Positions 7,419 to 17,389 of a DNA stretch of 39,672 bases are shown one piece after another. Made by a program: the position numbers and the translations under genes. The notes beneath the pieces were generated by a model. That model was given only the letters and a program-made list of their open reading frames with translations, was not told the DNA's origin and made no database searches. Origin of the DNA: a virus; the IMG/VR virus record IMGVR_UViG_3300046318_000075, positions 1 through 39,672 of that record. The stretch is one strand, 5' to 3'. How positions within the stretch are numbered: the stretch's first letter is position 1; each line of letters opens with the position of its first letter.

Positions 7419-10400
7419 CTATTCTCCAATCAAAGGTTCAAGTAGTACCCAGTAGAGTGACTGGGCATTAGGGTTATCACCCATCATTGTTACCAAGATA
7501 TCCTTGGTATCACCCTTAAGGAATTTCTTGTAGGCCCTACCAGCGGCAGTCTGCCCAGCAGCCTCATACTTACGCACGAAGATGTCATATGTATTAATCA
7601 TTGAGAAGAACTTCTGTCCGAGTTCCTTGTCAGGAGCCTTGCCAGAGAGAAGTACGTTTCGCAAGTCAGTAAGTGCATCATCCTTGCTTGCCTTATCTCC
7701 GCCCTTTAGGGCATTTGGAAGCAGTGGGTTCGCAGCCTTAAGGATTGTCTGCTCCTGCTTTAGTTGTTCTCTCATATAAGAGCGCTTTGCAGGATTTGGT
7801 TCAGCAGCGATTGCTGCCTCATACTTATCCTTAATCTCGTAATACTTCTTACGAGCAGCGGCTGTTGAGATTTCATAAGCAAACTTATCGAGAGCCTTGT
7901 TCTCAATAAAGCCATTTGCCTTAAGGTACTGGTATGAGCCGTAATCGTTCAGTCCAGAGATTGGAATAAAGAACGCAGCACCCTGCTTGTGCTTGTTGAA
8001 CAACTCAGTGTTGCTCTTAACAAAGTTCGCAGCATCAAGTGTCTTCTGGAAGTTGGCTACAGTACCTGCTGTAGTAGCAGATGATGTAAATGCTAACTTG
8101 TCAGGGTAGATTGTGGCAAACTCTGTGAGCGCCTTATCCATACCCTGAGGGTCGCCCTGATGGCGCTTGACGAACTTGATGAACTCAGAGTTCCAGGTGA
8201 ATGCGCCTGCAGCCTTTAGTTCTTCTGGAACTGTTACGTTCTCAAACTGCTGGATTGATGCTGGAGCAAAGAATCCTGTGAAGAATCGGATTGCCTGAAT
8301 GTTGACAGCCTGGATAGCAGTTCTACGTAGGAAGTCATCTACATCTGCTGGAGTTTCAGGCCCATTGCCAGTCGATACCAATAGACGCATTGACTTGACA
8401 GTCGCAGATGTGCGGTTATCAGCGTTAGCGTCTCCACCAAATGCTAGGTCGAATGCACGAAGTACCTGTGCTGGAAGCATCTTGCGCCATAGCGGTACAT
8501 CCTTGTTGAATCCACCAGTAATCTTCTCTTCGTGTGTGCGAATAAAGTCACCGACATAAGGAAGAGTCTCAAGTGCGCCAATTGCCAAAGATGCAATCGG
8601 TCCACCGATACGAGGAGCAGCAGACTGTGGGTCTAGTGATGGTGTGAGCATCTTGACATATCCACCGTATGACACTGGCGTAGGAATGTTGACTGTGATG
8701 CCAACCTTAGACAGCACTGTAGTCAGTGCATCTGCGAGCAAGTCTCCACCTGGGTAGGTAAAGTACATCTGGCCCTTATCATCCTTGTGAATGAAACCTG
8801 AGTGCTCAAATGTCTGATTGATAATCGCAAGACGCACGATAGTCTGTGGCTCATACTTTGCAATACGAGAGATACGACGATAGAAGTCTTCAGTCGCACG
8901 ATAGTAGCGGCCAAATGTCTTCAAGTTAGCAGCAAGGTTAGTGCGAACGTCGGCGTTATCTACGAATGCAAGTGTGCGAGCACGTGCTAATTCAAGCGCT
9001 GTATCGTGTGCAGCAAGGCGTGCTGTGCTATTGGCTAGAGCCTCATCTGCGCCAGATGCAAGCATACTATTCTTAATGCTTGTCTGGTATGCCTTTAACT
9101 GCTCACGGTATGCAATGTAGTTGCCGTAGGTAATTGGCTCACGGTCAAGGAGAGCAATCTGCTTTCCTACCCATTGGTAGCCATTGTCCTTGATACGTGT
9201 AACGTAACCGACTGCATCGTTAGATGAGACTGGAATAAGTTCACGGCCAAGAATTGAGGTAGGACGTGAGTACTTAATCTGGTCAAACTTGGCAAGGTCA
9301 TCTAGCGTGAACTTAGATACATCTCCTGTATCACGAAGTTTGTTAACTAGGCTCATATTAATGCGACCAGATGAGTCACGAATTGCATATGTTGCATCAG
9401 CGTAGATACGCTCTGCGAAAGCCTTAGGACCCTTTTCGGTATAGATTGCAAACTTTTCAGCAAGTGCCTTGCCATCACCTAGAACATAGGCTGTCAACTT
9501 GTCGATAACTTCACCCTGTGGGCGATGTGCGTTCCATAGAACGATATTGCCGAACTGGCCGTTTCGCTTGCCGACAGTATTGTTAATCTCAAATAACCAG
9601 TTAACTAAGAAGTTAGCGTTATCTGATTTAATCTCTGTAAATACATCTGCGAACTTCTGACCCTTAAGGGCCTCAGCGATGTTAGGGTTAAGCGCTACGC
9701 TAGGACCAAACTTCTCAAGTTCACGTGAGCGAAGCATTGGGTTAGTTAGGTTCATTTCAGCACGATATGATGAGCCAAGAATATCTTCGATGATTGGTGC
9801 ACCGTTGAACTCAGCAAAGTCTCCAGCGTAGTCAGATACTCGCTTGCCGTATGCTGTATTAAATACGCTAGGGCGAATGCGGTTGTTAAGTACTGCCTTA
9901 GCAGCAGCCTGACCTAACTTAACTGGGTCATCAACAATAGCGGCAATCTCTGCCTTGCTCATTGTCTTGCCCATCATCTTGTAAATTGAGTTATAGATAA
10001 CACCAAGATTGGTAGTTTCTACCTCTTTGAGTTCGCCCTTTTCCTTAAGGATACGAGTCTTGCTTCCGCCAGGTGTAACAACACGCTGTGCTCGTGAGAA
10101 CTCTCGCCCCTTAAGGTACTGGCTAAATCCTTCTGCACCATTAATAAGTAGGTTAGTTCCTACTTCTTCAACAGATGTACGAATACCAAGACGTGGGTAC
10201 AAGTTACCGAATGACCATAGGTCTGTAGCCGCTTGTACTGCAGCATTGTTAGAAACATCTCCGACTACGCGGTTAAGTACACCAGCACGGTCAGCAGCAC
10301 GCTTCCACGCACCAAAGTCAGGTAAGTAGCGGGCGTTCTCGAGTTGATAGACGCGAATAGCGCGTTGCTTGCCATCTACTTCAGCAGCATTAAAGATTGT

Positions 10401-12725
10401 AATCTCACCTGGAACTGTCTCATCGACGATTTGCCCCTTAACGCCCTTGCGTGCCTCTTCTAGTCTGACCCACTTAGCGCCAAGAATGCGCTGCTGTAGT
10501 TCAACCTTAGCCAAAGCATCAGTAACGTCTATGCCGAGTTTCTGCTGCTCCTTGAGAGCCTTCTTAACTGTGCTAAGAGCCTTACGCTCTTCAGCAATAC
10601 GAGCCTTCTCAGCGTTGATAGAGGCATTTACGCGTCCAGCCTTACCGCTTGCAGTGGTTGTCTGGATAGCATCGGCTACATCAGCACGAACACCCTGCGG
10701 TACTGCAGATGCAAGGTCATCAGCGGATAAAATTCCAGCCTTGATGTTAAGTTCGCCAAGGTTAATCGTTGACTGGTTAACAGAATAGAGTTCATCTGAG
10801 AACGAATCGATAGATGCGAGCAAATCGCGGCCTACCTTTGAGTTCTCAAGTCCAAGTGCACGACCATAGGTACGCAGAATGCCCTGAAGCATAGTAACTC
10901 GCTGGCCTTCTGTGGCACCAATCCAATAACGACGAATCATCGACGCTGTTGTCTTGTCAAGGAATGAGCGAGAGAGTGCAAATATCTTATCTGCAGACTC
11001 TGCATCTGAAATACTGATTAGTCGCTCGTTCTTTGGAGCAATTTCAAAGTTGCGAACAAACTTGTCTACACGAGCAGCGACTGATTTGTCACGAAGTGTG
11101 AACACCTTAATCTGCTTGCCGTCAGGACCGATAGCAATTGTCTCATCTACGCCAAGACGCTGTGCGAACTTAACTGGGTCTTGTGCAAATACCTTAGCGA
11201 GGTCATCTGTTCCGCCAGGAATGTCAAGAGAGCGGAAGTTCTTAGTCTGAACTGCAAGGTTTGTAAAGTCTTTTAGTTTATTTGATGCGTAATCAAACTT
11301 TGTGTAGCGTGGAAGTAGTGGCACGCGCTGGATTCCTGCATCACCACGTGAGAGTGCAGAGATTACATCCTGACCCTCAAAGAATTTGACAGCAGAGTTG
11401 GCGTCCTTGACGCCAAACTTGGTCATATCATCGAGCAAGTCAGGTGACAGTTCACGATAGCGTGCACGAAGTGTTGTGTACGCAAGTGCAGACGCTTCAG
11501 GTGCGCCTGTCTTATAAGTATTAAGCAGTTTTCCTGCTTCATCAAAGTACTTAGCAACCTGAGGACGTGTTTCTACTGCGTAAGCAAAGCGCTCAGAGGA
11601 TGCTCCGAACTTAGTAAGACTGTACTTTGATGCAAGTACTGCCTTATTGGCCTTACCTGCGAGAATAAGTGGGTCAAGACCGAAGGTCACACCAAAGTCG
11701 ATAGGTCCTGCAATAGTATTAAAGAAAGTCTTCGCTGCCCCATCGCCGAGCATAGCCTGCTCTGCCTTGTGTGGGAACACTGAAACTATATCTCGAGCAA
11801 CATCTCGACCTACAGATATCTTTGACTTCTGGTAGCGAGCATATGCGTCAGCGATTTTCTTCTCTGTTGCATCGTCACCTGATACCCAAAGGGCAACAAG
11901 GCTAGTAATGTTTGGGTTATTCTTGTATGAGTCGAACTCACCAACAAGGTCCTTGCCTGATGCAAGTGTCTTTGCTACATAGGCAACGTTTGGGTCGAGT
12001 GTAGATTCAAACTCAGCAAGAGCCTCTGGGCTGTATACGCTCTCTGGGTCTGCTGCTGCAGCCCAGTACTTGCGCCAGTCATCGCCCTCGTAGTTTGGAG
12101 AGATGTCTTGACCGCCAGGAAGAAGTTCTCGAAAGCCTTGTCCCCAGAAACGTCCAACGTTCTTCCAGGCTTCCCAGTCCATAATCTGCTCATCAGTAAG
12201 TGACTCACCTGAAAGCACTGAAGCCTGATATGGTTGCTTAACAAGTTTTGTAGCAGGACGCAATAAGTCAGCAAGTGCACCACCGACTGGGTTCTTCTCA
12301 TCAGCCAATGGTGTCAAAGCATACTGTGCGGCAGTCTTGACTGTGTTAGTAGTCACCTTCTGCAAAGCAGCCTGAGGTGAAGACAAATCTAATATCGTGT
12401 CTAGGACGCCCTTTGTAGAAGAGCCACCGTACCAAAGCGCAGACTTGACCAAGTTAAATGAGCCACGAAGAGTATTGAGAACAATTCCCTTATCTTCCTG
12501 CATATACTTTGGGTGATAGAGTTCAGAGAGAACCTTCTGAGTCTCAGGCTTGTATGACTGAAACTTTGCGTAAGCATCATTTTGTGGCATATCAAGAAGG
12601 TTGTTATGAATCTTCTGGAACTGCACTAATGCATTAAGTCGGTTGACATCTTCGGGACTGGCCTGCGCCTGCATCGCTGCAGCGGCAACGGCTGTCGCGT
12701 CCTTTGCTAGTTTCTTAACAGTCAA
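7419..12725 (-). CDS. Giant internal virion protein (1,768 aa)
   Basis: TTG start at 12725 directly after the preceding TAA, with GAGG seven bases upstream; a later in-frame ATG (residue 18) is an alternative. It is largely helical with many charged heptad-like stretches. One hydrophobic segment (about residues 1370-1400, GGPIASLAIGALETLPYVGD) could insert into membrane. No peptidase, transglycosylase or ATPase motif was recognised. It occupies over 13% of the genome. Its place between portal and scaffold, not in the tail module, argues against a tape measure and for a T7 gp16-like or P22 gp16-like internal/ejection protein. The N-terminal half is mixed helix and strand and could hide a domain I cannot name. 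Confidence 0.7.
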   Translation of the reverse strand: MTVKKLAKDATAVAAAAMQAQASPEDVNRLNALVQFQKIHNNLLDMPQNDAYAKFQSYKPETQKVLSELYHPKYMQEDKGIVLNTLRGSFNLVKSALWYGGSSTKGVLDTILDLSSPQAALQKVTTNTVKTAAQYALTPLADEKNPVGGALADLLRPATKLVKQPYQASVLSGESLTDEQIMDWEAWKNVGRFWGQGFRELLPGGQDISPNYEGDDWRKYWAAAADPESVYSPEALAEFESTLDPNVAYVAKTLASGKDLVGEFDSYKNNPNITSLVALWVSGDDATEKKIADAYARYQKSKISVGRDVARDIVSVFPHKAEQAMLGDGAAKTFFNTIAGPIDFGVTFGLDPLILAGKANKAVLASKYSLTKFGASSERFAYAVETRPQVAKYFDEAGKLLNTYKTGAPEASALAYTTLRARYRELSPDLLDDMTKFGVKDANSAVKFFEGQDVISALSRGDAGIQRVPLLPRYTKFDYASNKLKDFTNLAVQTKNFRSLDIPGGTDDLAKVFAQDPVKFAQRLGVDETIAIGPDGKQIKVFTLRDKSVAARVDKFVRNFEIAPKNERLISISDAESADKIFALSRSFLDKTTASMIRRYWIGATEGQRVTMLQGILRTYGRALGLENSKVGRDLLASIDSFSDELYSVNQSTINLGELNIKAGILSADDLASAVPQGVRADVADAIQTTTASGKAGRVNASINAEKARIAEERKALSTVKKALKEQQKLGIDVTDALAKVELQQRILGAKWVRLEEARKGVKGQIVDETVPGEITIFNAAEVDGKQRAIRVYQLENARYLPDFGAWKRAADRAGVLNRVVGDVSNNAAVQAATDLWSFGNLYPRLGIRTSVEEVGTNLLINGAEGFSQYLKGREFSRAQRVVTPGGSKTRILKEKGELKEVETTNLGVIYNSIYKMMGKTMSKAEIAAIVDDPVKLGQAAAKAVLNNRIRPSVFNTAYGKRVSDYAGDFAEFNGAPIIEDILGSSYRAEMNLTNPMLRSRELEKFGPSVALNPNIAEALKGQKFADVFTEIKSDNANFLVNWLFEINNTVGKRNGQFGNIVLWNAHRPQGEVIDKLTAYVLGDGKALAEKFAIYTEKGPKAFAERIYADATYAIRDSSGRINMSLVNKLRDTGDVSKFTLDDLAKFDQIKYSRPTSILGRELIPVSSNDAVGYVTRIKDNGYQWVGKQIALLDREPITYGNYIAYREQLKAYQTSIKNSMLASGADEALANSTARLAAHDTALELARARTLAFVDNADVRTNLAANLKTFGRYYRATEDFYRRISRIAKYEPQTIVRLAIINQTFEHSGFIHKDDKGQMYFTYPGGDLLADALTTVLSKVGITVNIPTPVSYGGYVKMLTPSLDPQSAAPRIGGPIASLAIGALETLPYVGDFIRTHEEKITGGFNKDVPLWRKMLPAQVLRAFDLAFGGDANADNRTSATVKSMRLLVSTGNGPETPADVDDFLRRTAIQAVNIQAIRFFTGFFAPASIQQFENVTVPEELKAAGAFTWNSEFIKFVKRHQGDPQGMDKALTEFATIYPDKLAFTSSATTAGTVANFQKTLDAANFVKSNTELFNKHKQGAAFFIPISGLNDYGSYQYLKANGFIENKALDKFAYEISTAAARKKYYEIKDKYEAAIAAEPNPAKRSYMREQLKQEQTILKAANPLLPNALKGGDKASKDDALTDLRNVLLSGKAPDKELGQKFFSMINTYDIFVRKYEAAGQTAAGRAYKKFLKGDTKDILVTMMGDNPNAQSLYWVLLEPLIGE

Positions 12726-13142
12726 TTAAAGACCTCGAGACACTGCAAAGTCGTAAATTGCTTGTACGTCTCCAGTAGAGTCGAACTCAAGCATCGCTGC
12801 AAGGACCTCAGATAGAGGACGCTCTTGAGGGATGTTAAGGGCCTCAGTTCCTGGGCCATCACCAAAGTCCATACCAGCGGTTACAGGCTCCTGAGGGCGC
12901 TCTGTAGGGGCTGTGAGAGGTGTTATTACAGGAAGGTCAGGCATCGCTGTTGGACCTGCCATAGGGGCAGAGGTCTGCTGTGCCATAGTTGCCTGTCCCT
13001 GGCCATATGGAAGACCTGGGATGTACTTTGCAGCCTGGGTACCATTGCCAGATTGGCCGTTTCCACCAGTTGCTGAAATGTTTGCAGGGTTATTCTGTGG
13101 GGCAGTTGGGCGCATTCCGCCACTGTTTTGATTGCCAGCCAT
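12726..13142 (-). CDS. Pro/Gln-rich head-module protein (138 aa)
   Basis: The first 90 residues are disordered (Gly, Gln, Asn, Pro, Met rich: NQNSGGMRPTAPQNNPAN). The end forms a compact helical domain (PLSEVLAAMLEFDSTGDVQ, then IYDFAVSRGL). The ATG has AGGAGTT ahead. It follows the Ntn peptidase. The layout of a flexible arm plus a small helical C-terminal domain would suit a linker or an internal scaffold-like substrate, but there is no direct evidence. Confidence 0.65.
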   Translation of the reverse strand: MAGNQNSGGMRPTAPQNNPANISATGGNGQSGNGTQAAKYIPGLPYGQGQATMAQQTSAPMAGPTAMPDLPVITPLTAPTERPQEPVTAGMDFGDGPGTEALNIPQERPLSEVLAAMLEFDSTGDVQAIYDFAVSRGL

Positions 13143-13151
13143 TAGAACTCC

Positions 13152-13691
13152 TTAGTTATGTTTGAATTGTTCTTTTGCGTAATACGGTGGAGCAGTAAAT
13201 GCTGATACCGTTGAAGCAATCTCCATTGCCTCGTAGGCATCTGCTCCTGCGTATAGTGCTCCGATAGCGTAAGCGCCACCTGAGCCAATACCATAGATAC
13301 CATCTTCGTTGCGACTGACACTTAGTTCATCGTCAATGTCGAATATCTCACCACAGATTGCAATTAAGAATTGAAACCTTTGTTCAGTCTTGGGCTCATT
13401 TAAGTCAATCCCATTTACTGAAAAACATTTGCGTAAACTTGGAATTACTTTAGATACCATAAAATAAAATAAATCTTTTTTATCAGCCTTAGTGGGCCGA
13501 GGTGGGTCCCAGATATGCTGGGCTACATCGCAAGGTGTAACCTCGCCTGAGCCTGCAATCAGGAATCCGTTGCGCTCTGCAATCTTACGGGAGTCAGGGT
13601 GCGTGTAGATAAAGCCTGAGGCATCTACTACACGGCTGTCAACTATAATTGAGCATTTATTATCGTACTGAAGCCCAATTATTGTTGTCAT
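13152..13691 (-). CDS. Proteasome/HslV-like Ntn-hydrolase (threonine peptidase)
   Basis: 179 residues beginning Met-Thr-Thr-Ile-Ile-Gly. Removing Met leaves an N-terminal Thr, as in HslV and proteasome beta subunits. Numbered from that Thr, Asp17 (IIVDSR) falls exactly where the family needs it. Lys35 (DSRKI) matches the family Lys33, allowing two inserted residues. AGSGE follows as in the AGxxG turn. YGIGSGGAYAIGALYAGAD (133-151) matches the GSGG-Y-A active-site/helix block, with Ser137 as the family serine. Length fits HslV. It sits between portal and the proline-rich protein, where phages usually keep a prohead protease, so head maturation is the likely job. No ATPase partner (HslU-like) is present. 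Confidence 0.8.
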   Translation of the reverse strand: MTTIIGLQYDNKCSIIVDSRVVDASGFIYTHPDSRKIAERNGFLIAGSGEVTPCDVAQHIWDPPRPTKADKKDLFYFMVSKVIPSLRKCFSVNGIDLNEPKTEQRFQFLIAICGEIFDIDDELSVSRNEDGIYGIGSGGAYAIGALYAGADAYEAMEIASTVSAFTAPPYYAKEQFKHN

Positions 13692-13692
13692 T

Positions 13693-15468
13693 TTATCCCC
13701 TAGTGACTACTCTTGCGTTGCCCTTTCCTGAAGCCGTAAGGCTAGTCAGGATTGATTGAATGTCTGGCGCTTGCGGTGGAAGTTCTGGACCTCCCTGTGG
13801 AGGAATAGCGCCACCTGCTGGAGCACCTTCGGGAGCAGGGGACGGTTGCTCAACCATTTGATTGGCAGCCCCAGCAGGTGGAACCTGTTGCTGCGGAGCG
13901 AAGGTAGCCTCAATGGCATCTTCAAGCGATTGTCCCTTTTGTCTCGCTTTGATAACCGCAGCAATTTTACGAACCACATCTGAGGCGTCTTGTCCCTGCA
14001 TAGCCATTTGTGGAATAGCCTGTGTGTAGGCTGTAATTGAACCAAGAAGAGAATCACGCATCTTCTCGATTTCAATCTTCTCAAGTTCTTGTGTGACGTT
14101 GACTGTGAACGGAAGTTCACGCATAGCCATATCCTTAGAGATAAGACCGCCACCAAGAGCCTGTAGCATAAAAATTAGACCCTGTGCAGGGTTTAACCCA
14201 GCAAGCATTCCGTAGCGAACATCTGCTGAATAATCGCCCTTAATGTCTTTGGCTGGCTTGTATGTTACTTCATATGGAGAACCAGAATCAACACCACGAA
14301 TGGTCTTCTCATCTGGAAAAATAAATTCGTCAACTTCAAAACAGATGCTAATTACATCACGAAGTGCTGATGCAAAGATAGCCTGTGCTGATTTGACCTG
14401 GGTGTCGAATGCACCCATAAGAGCCTGTACGCCTTGTCCAGTGACGATAGAGGCATCAACGTTTCCTGTACGTGATTCAGGATAGCGCGTACCGACTCGC
14501 AGTTCTTGGTTAAGAACTTCTTGTTCAGTAAATGCTCCCGCAGGAATTGTAAGTTCGACGCGACGAACGCCCGCTGGGTTTGCTGTGCGGATAACCGCAT
14601 CGCCACCAAGTTGGAGTTCCTGCACATCGTTAGGTAGAACAATAGGAGCCTGTACAGATTTCTCTGCAGCCTCCATAGCAAGCAACGCAAAGCGGTTACG
14701 AAGTAACTGAATACCGAGAACATCGTCAAACTGACCACGAAGTTCACCATCGACAGATGGCTTACGGGCTACGACTACCATCATCTTGCCAAGCGGATTG
14801 CGAGCCTGTGAAAGGACTAGATTCTGCCGAGTAGGGATGTAGACCACTGACTGGTCTTTGTCGTAGTAGCGAATGATTTCAACCTGAGCATTAAGGTCTT
14901 GCTCATAGCCACGCTGGCCAAGCAAGATTGCATCATATTCAGGAAACTGAGAAACCAGTTCGCCTAGTGTCATTGAGTAGCGCTTTGCAAATGCCACACA
15001 GCGTCCATAGCGGTCAAACTCTGGGTAGGCCCCAATAGGATTTTCTATGCGAATACGTGGCAGTTTTGCTTCTTCGTCGAATTCAATAATGAATGGGACG
15101 AAACCATAGGTGAGGTACCAGTCGGCACCTGAGTACATCTGTACTGCTAAATCTGAGTGTGCAAAATAATTTGATGCGATACGTGTCCGCTTATCAGCGA
15201 AGTTCCGTGCTCGGTCATTTACCTGGTTCGCTGCGGAGCAGTTAACTGCAGGAAGAGGAGCCATCACTTCTGCTAAGTCGCGGGCCACAATATCAATGAA
15301 GTTTGCTACTACATTGGCATCTACGCCATCTGGGAAGAAGTCAGGGTAGACCTCTGAAATCTTTCCCTTGCGGACGGCAAGCACGTCAAGGTTGCGAGCA
15401 TCGCGCTCACCATTGCGGTACTTGAGAGATGCAACTCTCGCCGCAATCTGTTCCATTGATAATGCCAT
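13693..15468 (-). CDS. Portal protein
   Basis: 591 residues from ATG 15468, which has AGGAA five bases upstream. A longer frame starting at 15516 would overlap the terminase and lacks a good site. The N-terminal part carries FIDIVARDLAEVMAPLPAVN and the middle has the mixed wing/stem pattern (GADWYLTYGFVPFIIEFDEEA). It then has GNVDASIVTGQGVQALMGAF, the stem helix region, and a Pro/Gln-rich disordered tail. The family is the short-tailed/actinophage portal type. It forms the dodecameric DNA channel and lies just downstream of the terminase. Confidence 0.85.
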   Translation of the reverse strand: MALSMEQIAARVASLKYRNGERDARNLDVLAVRKGKISEVYPDFFPDGVDANVVANFIDIVARDLAEVMAPLPAVNCSAANQVNDRARNFADKRTRIASNYFAHSDLAVQMYSGADWYLTYGFVPFIIEFDEEAKLPRIRIENPIGAYPEFDRYGRCVAFAKRYSMTLGELVSQFPEYDAILLGQRGYEQDLNAQVEIIRYYDKDQSVVYIPTRQNLVLSQARNPLGKMMVVVARKPSVDGELRGQFDDVLGIQLLRNRFALLAMEAAEKSVQAPIVLPNDVQELQLGGDAVIRTANPAGVRRVELTIPAGAFTEQEVLNQELRVGTRYPESRTGNVDASIVTGQGVQALMGAFDTQVKSAQAIFASALRDVISICFEVDEFIFPDEKTIRGVDSGSPYEVTYKPAKDIKGDYSADVRYGMLAGLNPAQGLIFMLQALGGGLISKDMAMRELPFTVNVTQELEKIEIEKMRDSLLGSITAYTQAIPQMAMQGQDASDVVRKIAAVIKARQKGQSLEDAIEATFAPQQQVPPAGAANQMVEQPSPAPEGAPAGGAIPPQGGPELPPQAPDIQSILTSLTASGKGNARVVTRG

Positions 15469-15475
15469 TGGTTTC

Positions 15476-17389
15476 CTATCCGTAAGTTTGTGACCACTGG
15501 GAGGCAAATGCCTCATCTAAGTTAAGTGAGGCTCGTCGGTCCATTTGAGAACGAGTTGCCCATCGGTTGTTCTGGTACTGCCCAACCCTGGATGACTGTT
15601 GCATAAGTTCTCTGACGCGAATGATTGCGAACCAGAGTGCCATAACGCAGTCGGTAGGGTTTCTAGTTTCAGGCTTCCAAGTGATAAGTTCCTGAACCAA
15701 AGTCTTCAGGCCTTCTGAGCCTTCGTTAGAAGGTAGTTCAATCAGGTTGTTATCCTGGAAGCGGCCATCTCGAGTCGAGCCAAAGAGGCTGGACATAGAT
15801 GCCACACCGAAAGATGTGTCCCACTTGTTCTTACCTGTAAAGTGTGAGTTAAGTTGGCAACCGTGGGCCGCAAGGTAATTGCGGAGGTTGTCATCTAGGG
15901 CGTAAGCCTTCTGGTGTGCGTTGATTTCAATACGCAACTCTTGTGGCTTATACTTCTCAACCCAATCTTCAATCAGGTTCTGAATCTTCTGTGGAGTTGG
16001 GTCAGTCATATTGACGCAATCCAAAACATATATCTTGCCGTCGGACTTATTGTAGGTAACTACAACAGCGCCCGTGGCTCCTGCCATAGCAGGGTCAAGG
16101 CCGATTACTGTGTAAGAGCCTTCAACGTGCTTCGGGTGTCCTGGCACGCCTGGCTTAAGTGGGCCACGCTTACGCATTCCGTTGACGCTACCTGCAACGC
16201 AGGCTGGGGAGAAGATTGAATCTTCAACGACATCTTCTTGTTGGTAGACCATAGCCCAAACCGACGGGGCGACTTCAGAGCGACGTGTAAAGAGAGAAGG
16301 TCCGTCCCACTTGGGAAAAAGTCCATTCTCATCCGCCTCGTCCAATTCATTTTCCTGCTGGTTAGATTTCGGCCAGAGGGTTTGCCAGTTCTCTGGCTTC
16401 TCATCAAATGCTAAAACTGCTGGCATAGCGCAGTAGGTAAAGGGGGTCTTGCCACCTGACCACTGGCCACCATCGCGCAACATCTTGTACAAGTCGACAG
16501 GGGCTACACGGGTGCCTACGATAATCAGTTTACCGTGGCGACCTAGACGGGTGATAACTTCTTTCTGAAGCCAGTCCATCTGTTTTTCCCACTCGTGGGC
16601 GTTAGAGCCCATAACCGCGTCATCGACGATAATCAAGTCAGCACGAGCACCGTAAATCTGAGAACCAATACCCAAGGCTTGAACCGTTGGGTCCTTCTCA
16701 CCTGAGTCACGTCCTGTGCCCAGATAAATCATATCTGCCTGCCACTGGGTAGCATCTGCCTTATAGCCGCCATTGGGGCCAAAGGCAACCTGCAACTTGG
16801 TATAGGCTGGGTGTGAAAGACGAGTCTTAATCGCACCAAGGAACTTACGAGCCATACCCTGAGTCTTCGAGACGATAATGACTCGGGTGTTCGGGTTGGT
16901 CACAATTCGGTAGACCACGTAGTTGGTCGTAATGACCGTGGACTTAGCGTGCTCAGGTGGTACGTTAATGAGGATACGGTTTGTGGCCGCAGGTTCATAC
17001 GTCATCGCTGGGTGAATCCAGCGTGGCTCACGACCTTCGATAAGGTCAAACCAGTTCAGGTGATGCTCAAAGAGTTTGGTATCCAGGAACTGCTCACAGA
17101 AGTCAGGGAACTCGATATCTTTAAGTTCCTTCAGGTCAGCCTTGACGCCCTTGCCTTCGAGGCGGGCTTTCTCGGAGCGTTCCTTGAACTCAGGAGATTT
17201 CATCACCCACTGACGGAAGGTGGTGTCATTTCGATTAACAGTCGCCATAGCGGCTGTGATAGTCAGACCTTCAGCCAGTTTGACAAGGACCCGTTCTTGG
17301 GCTTCCTTCATCGGCATATCTATCTTGCCAGGTTTGCGTCCCATTGGTGTCCCATCATAAAATTGTGTCAGTCCGTGGTACTCAGCCAC
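15476..17389 (-). CDS. terL: Terminase large subunit with N-terminal HTH
   Basis: 637 residues from a GTG at 17389 (AGGAC upstream). Residues about 30-75 look like a small-terminase helix-turn-helix (VLVKLAEGLTITAAMATVNR, then TTFRQWVMKSPEF). The ATPase follows, with a degenerate Walker A, NVPPEHAKST (142-151), and Walker B LIIVDDAV (252-259). The motor coupling motif area is KLIIVGTRV (287-295). The RNase H-like nuclease has IGLDPAMAG (Asp432) and RIEINAHQ. Degenerate Walker A with PPxHxKS is typical of one branch of phage terminases. No separate small terminase gene was seen, so DNA recognition may be built into this protein. Confidence 0.92.
   Translation of the reverse strand: MAEYHGLTQFYDGTPMGRKPGKIDMPMKEAQERVLVKLAEGLTITAAMATVNRNDTTFRQWVMKSPEFKERSEKARLEGKGVKADLKELKDIEFPDFCEQFLDTKLFEHHLNWFDLIEGREPRWIHPAMTYEPAATNRILINVPPEHAKSTVITTNYVVYRIVTNPNTRVIIVSKTQGMARKFLGAIKTRLSHPAYTKLQVAFGPNGGYKADATQWQADMIYLGTGRDSGEKDPTVQALGIGSQIYGARADLIIVDDAVMGSNAHEWEKQMDWLQKEVITRLGRHGKLIIVGTRVAPVDLYKMLRDGGQWSGGKTPFTYCAMPAVLAFDEKPENWQTLWPKSNQQENELDEADENGLFPKWDGPSLFTRRSEVAPSVWAMVYQQEDVVEDSIFSPACVAGSVNGMRKRGPLKPGVPGHPKHVEGSYTVIGLDPAMAGATGAVVVTYNKSDGKIYVLDCVNMTDPTPQKIQNLIEDWVEKYKPQELRIEINAHQKAYALDDNLRNYLAAHGCQLNSHFTGKNKWDTSFGVASMSSLFGSTRDGRFQDNNLIELPSNEGSEGLKTLVQELITWKPETRNPTDCVMALWFAIIRVRELMQQSSRVGQYQNNRWATRSQMDRRASLNLDEAFASQWSQTYG

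Noticed and set aside
10009-10788. Two plus-strand ORFs opposite the giant gene
   Set aside because: Leu/Ser/Arg-rich antisense shadows within a single 1,768-codon frame with normal composition.
7419-12725. Tape-measure protein interpretation of the giant gene
   Set aside because: No tail tube, tail terminator or frameshifted chaperone pair is present, and the gene lies in the head module. An ejection/internal protein fits better.
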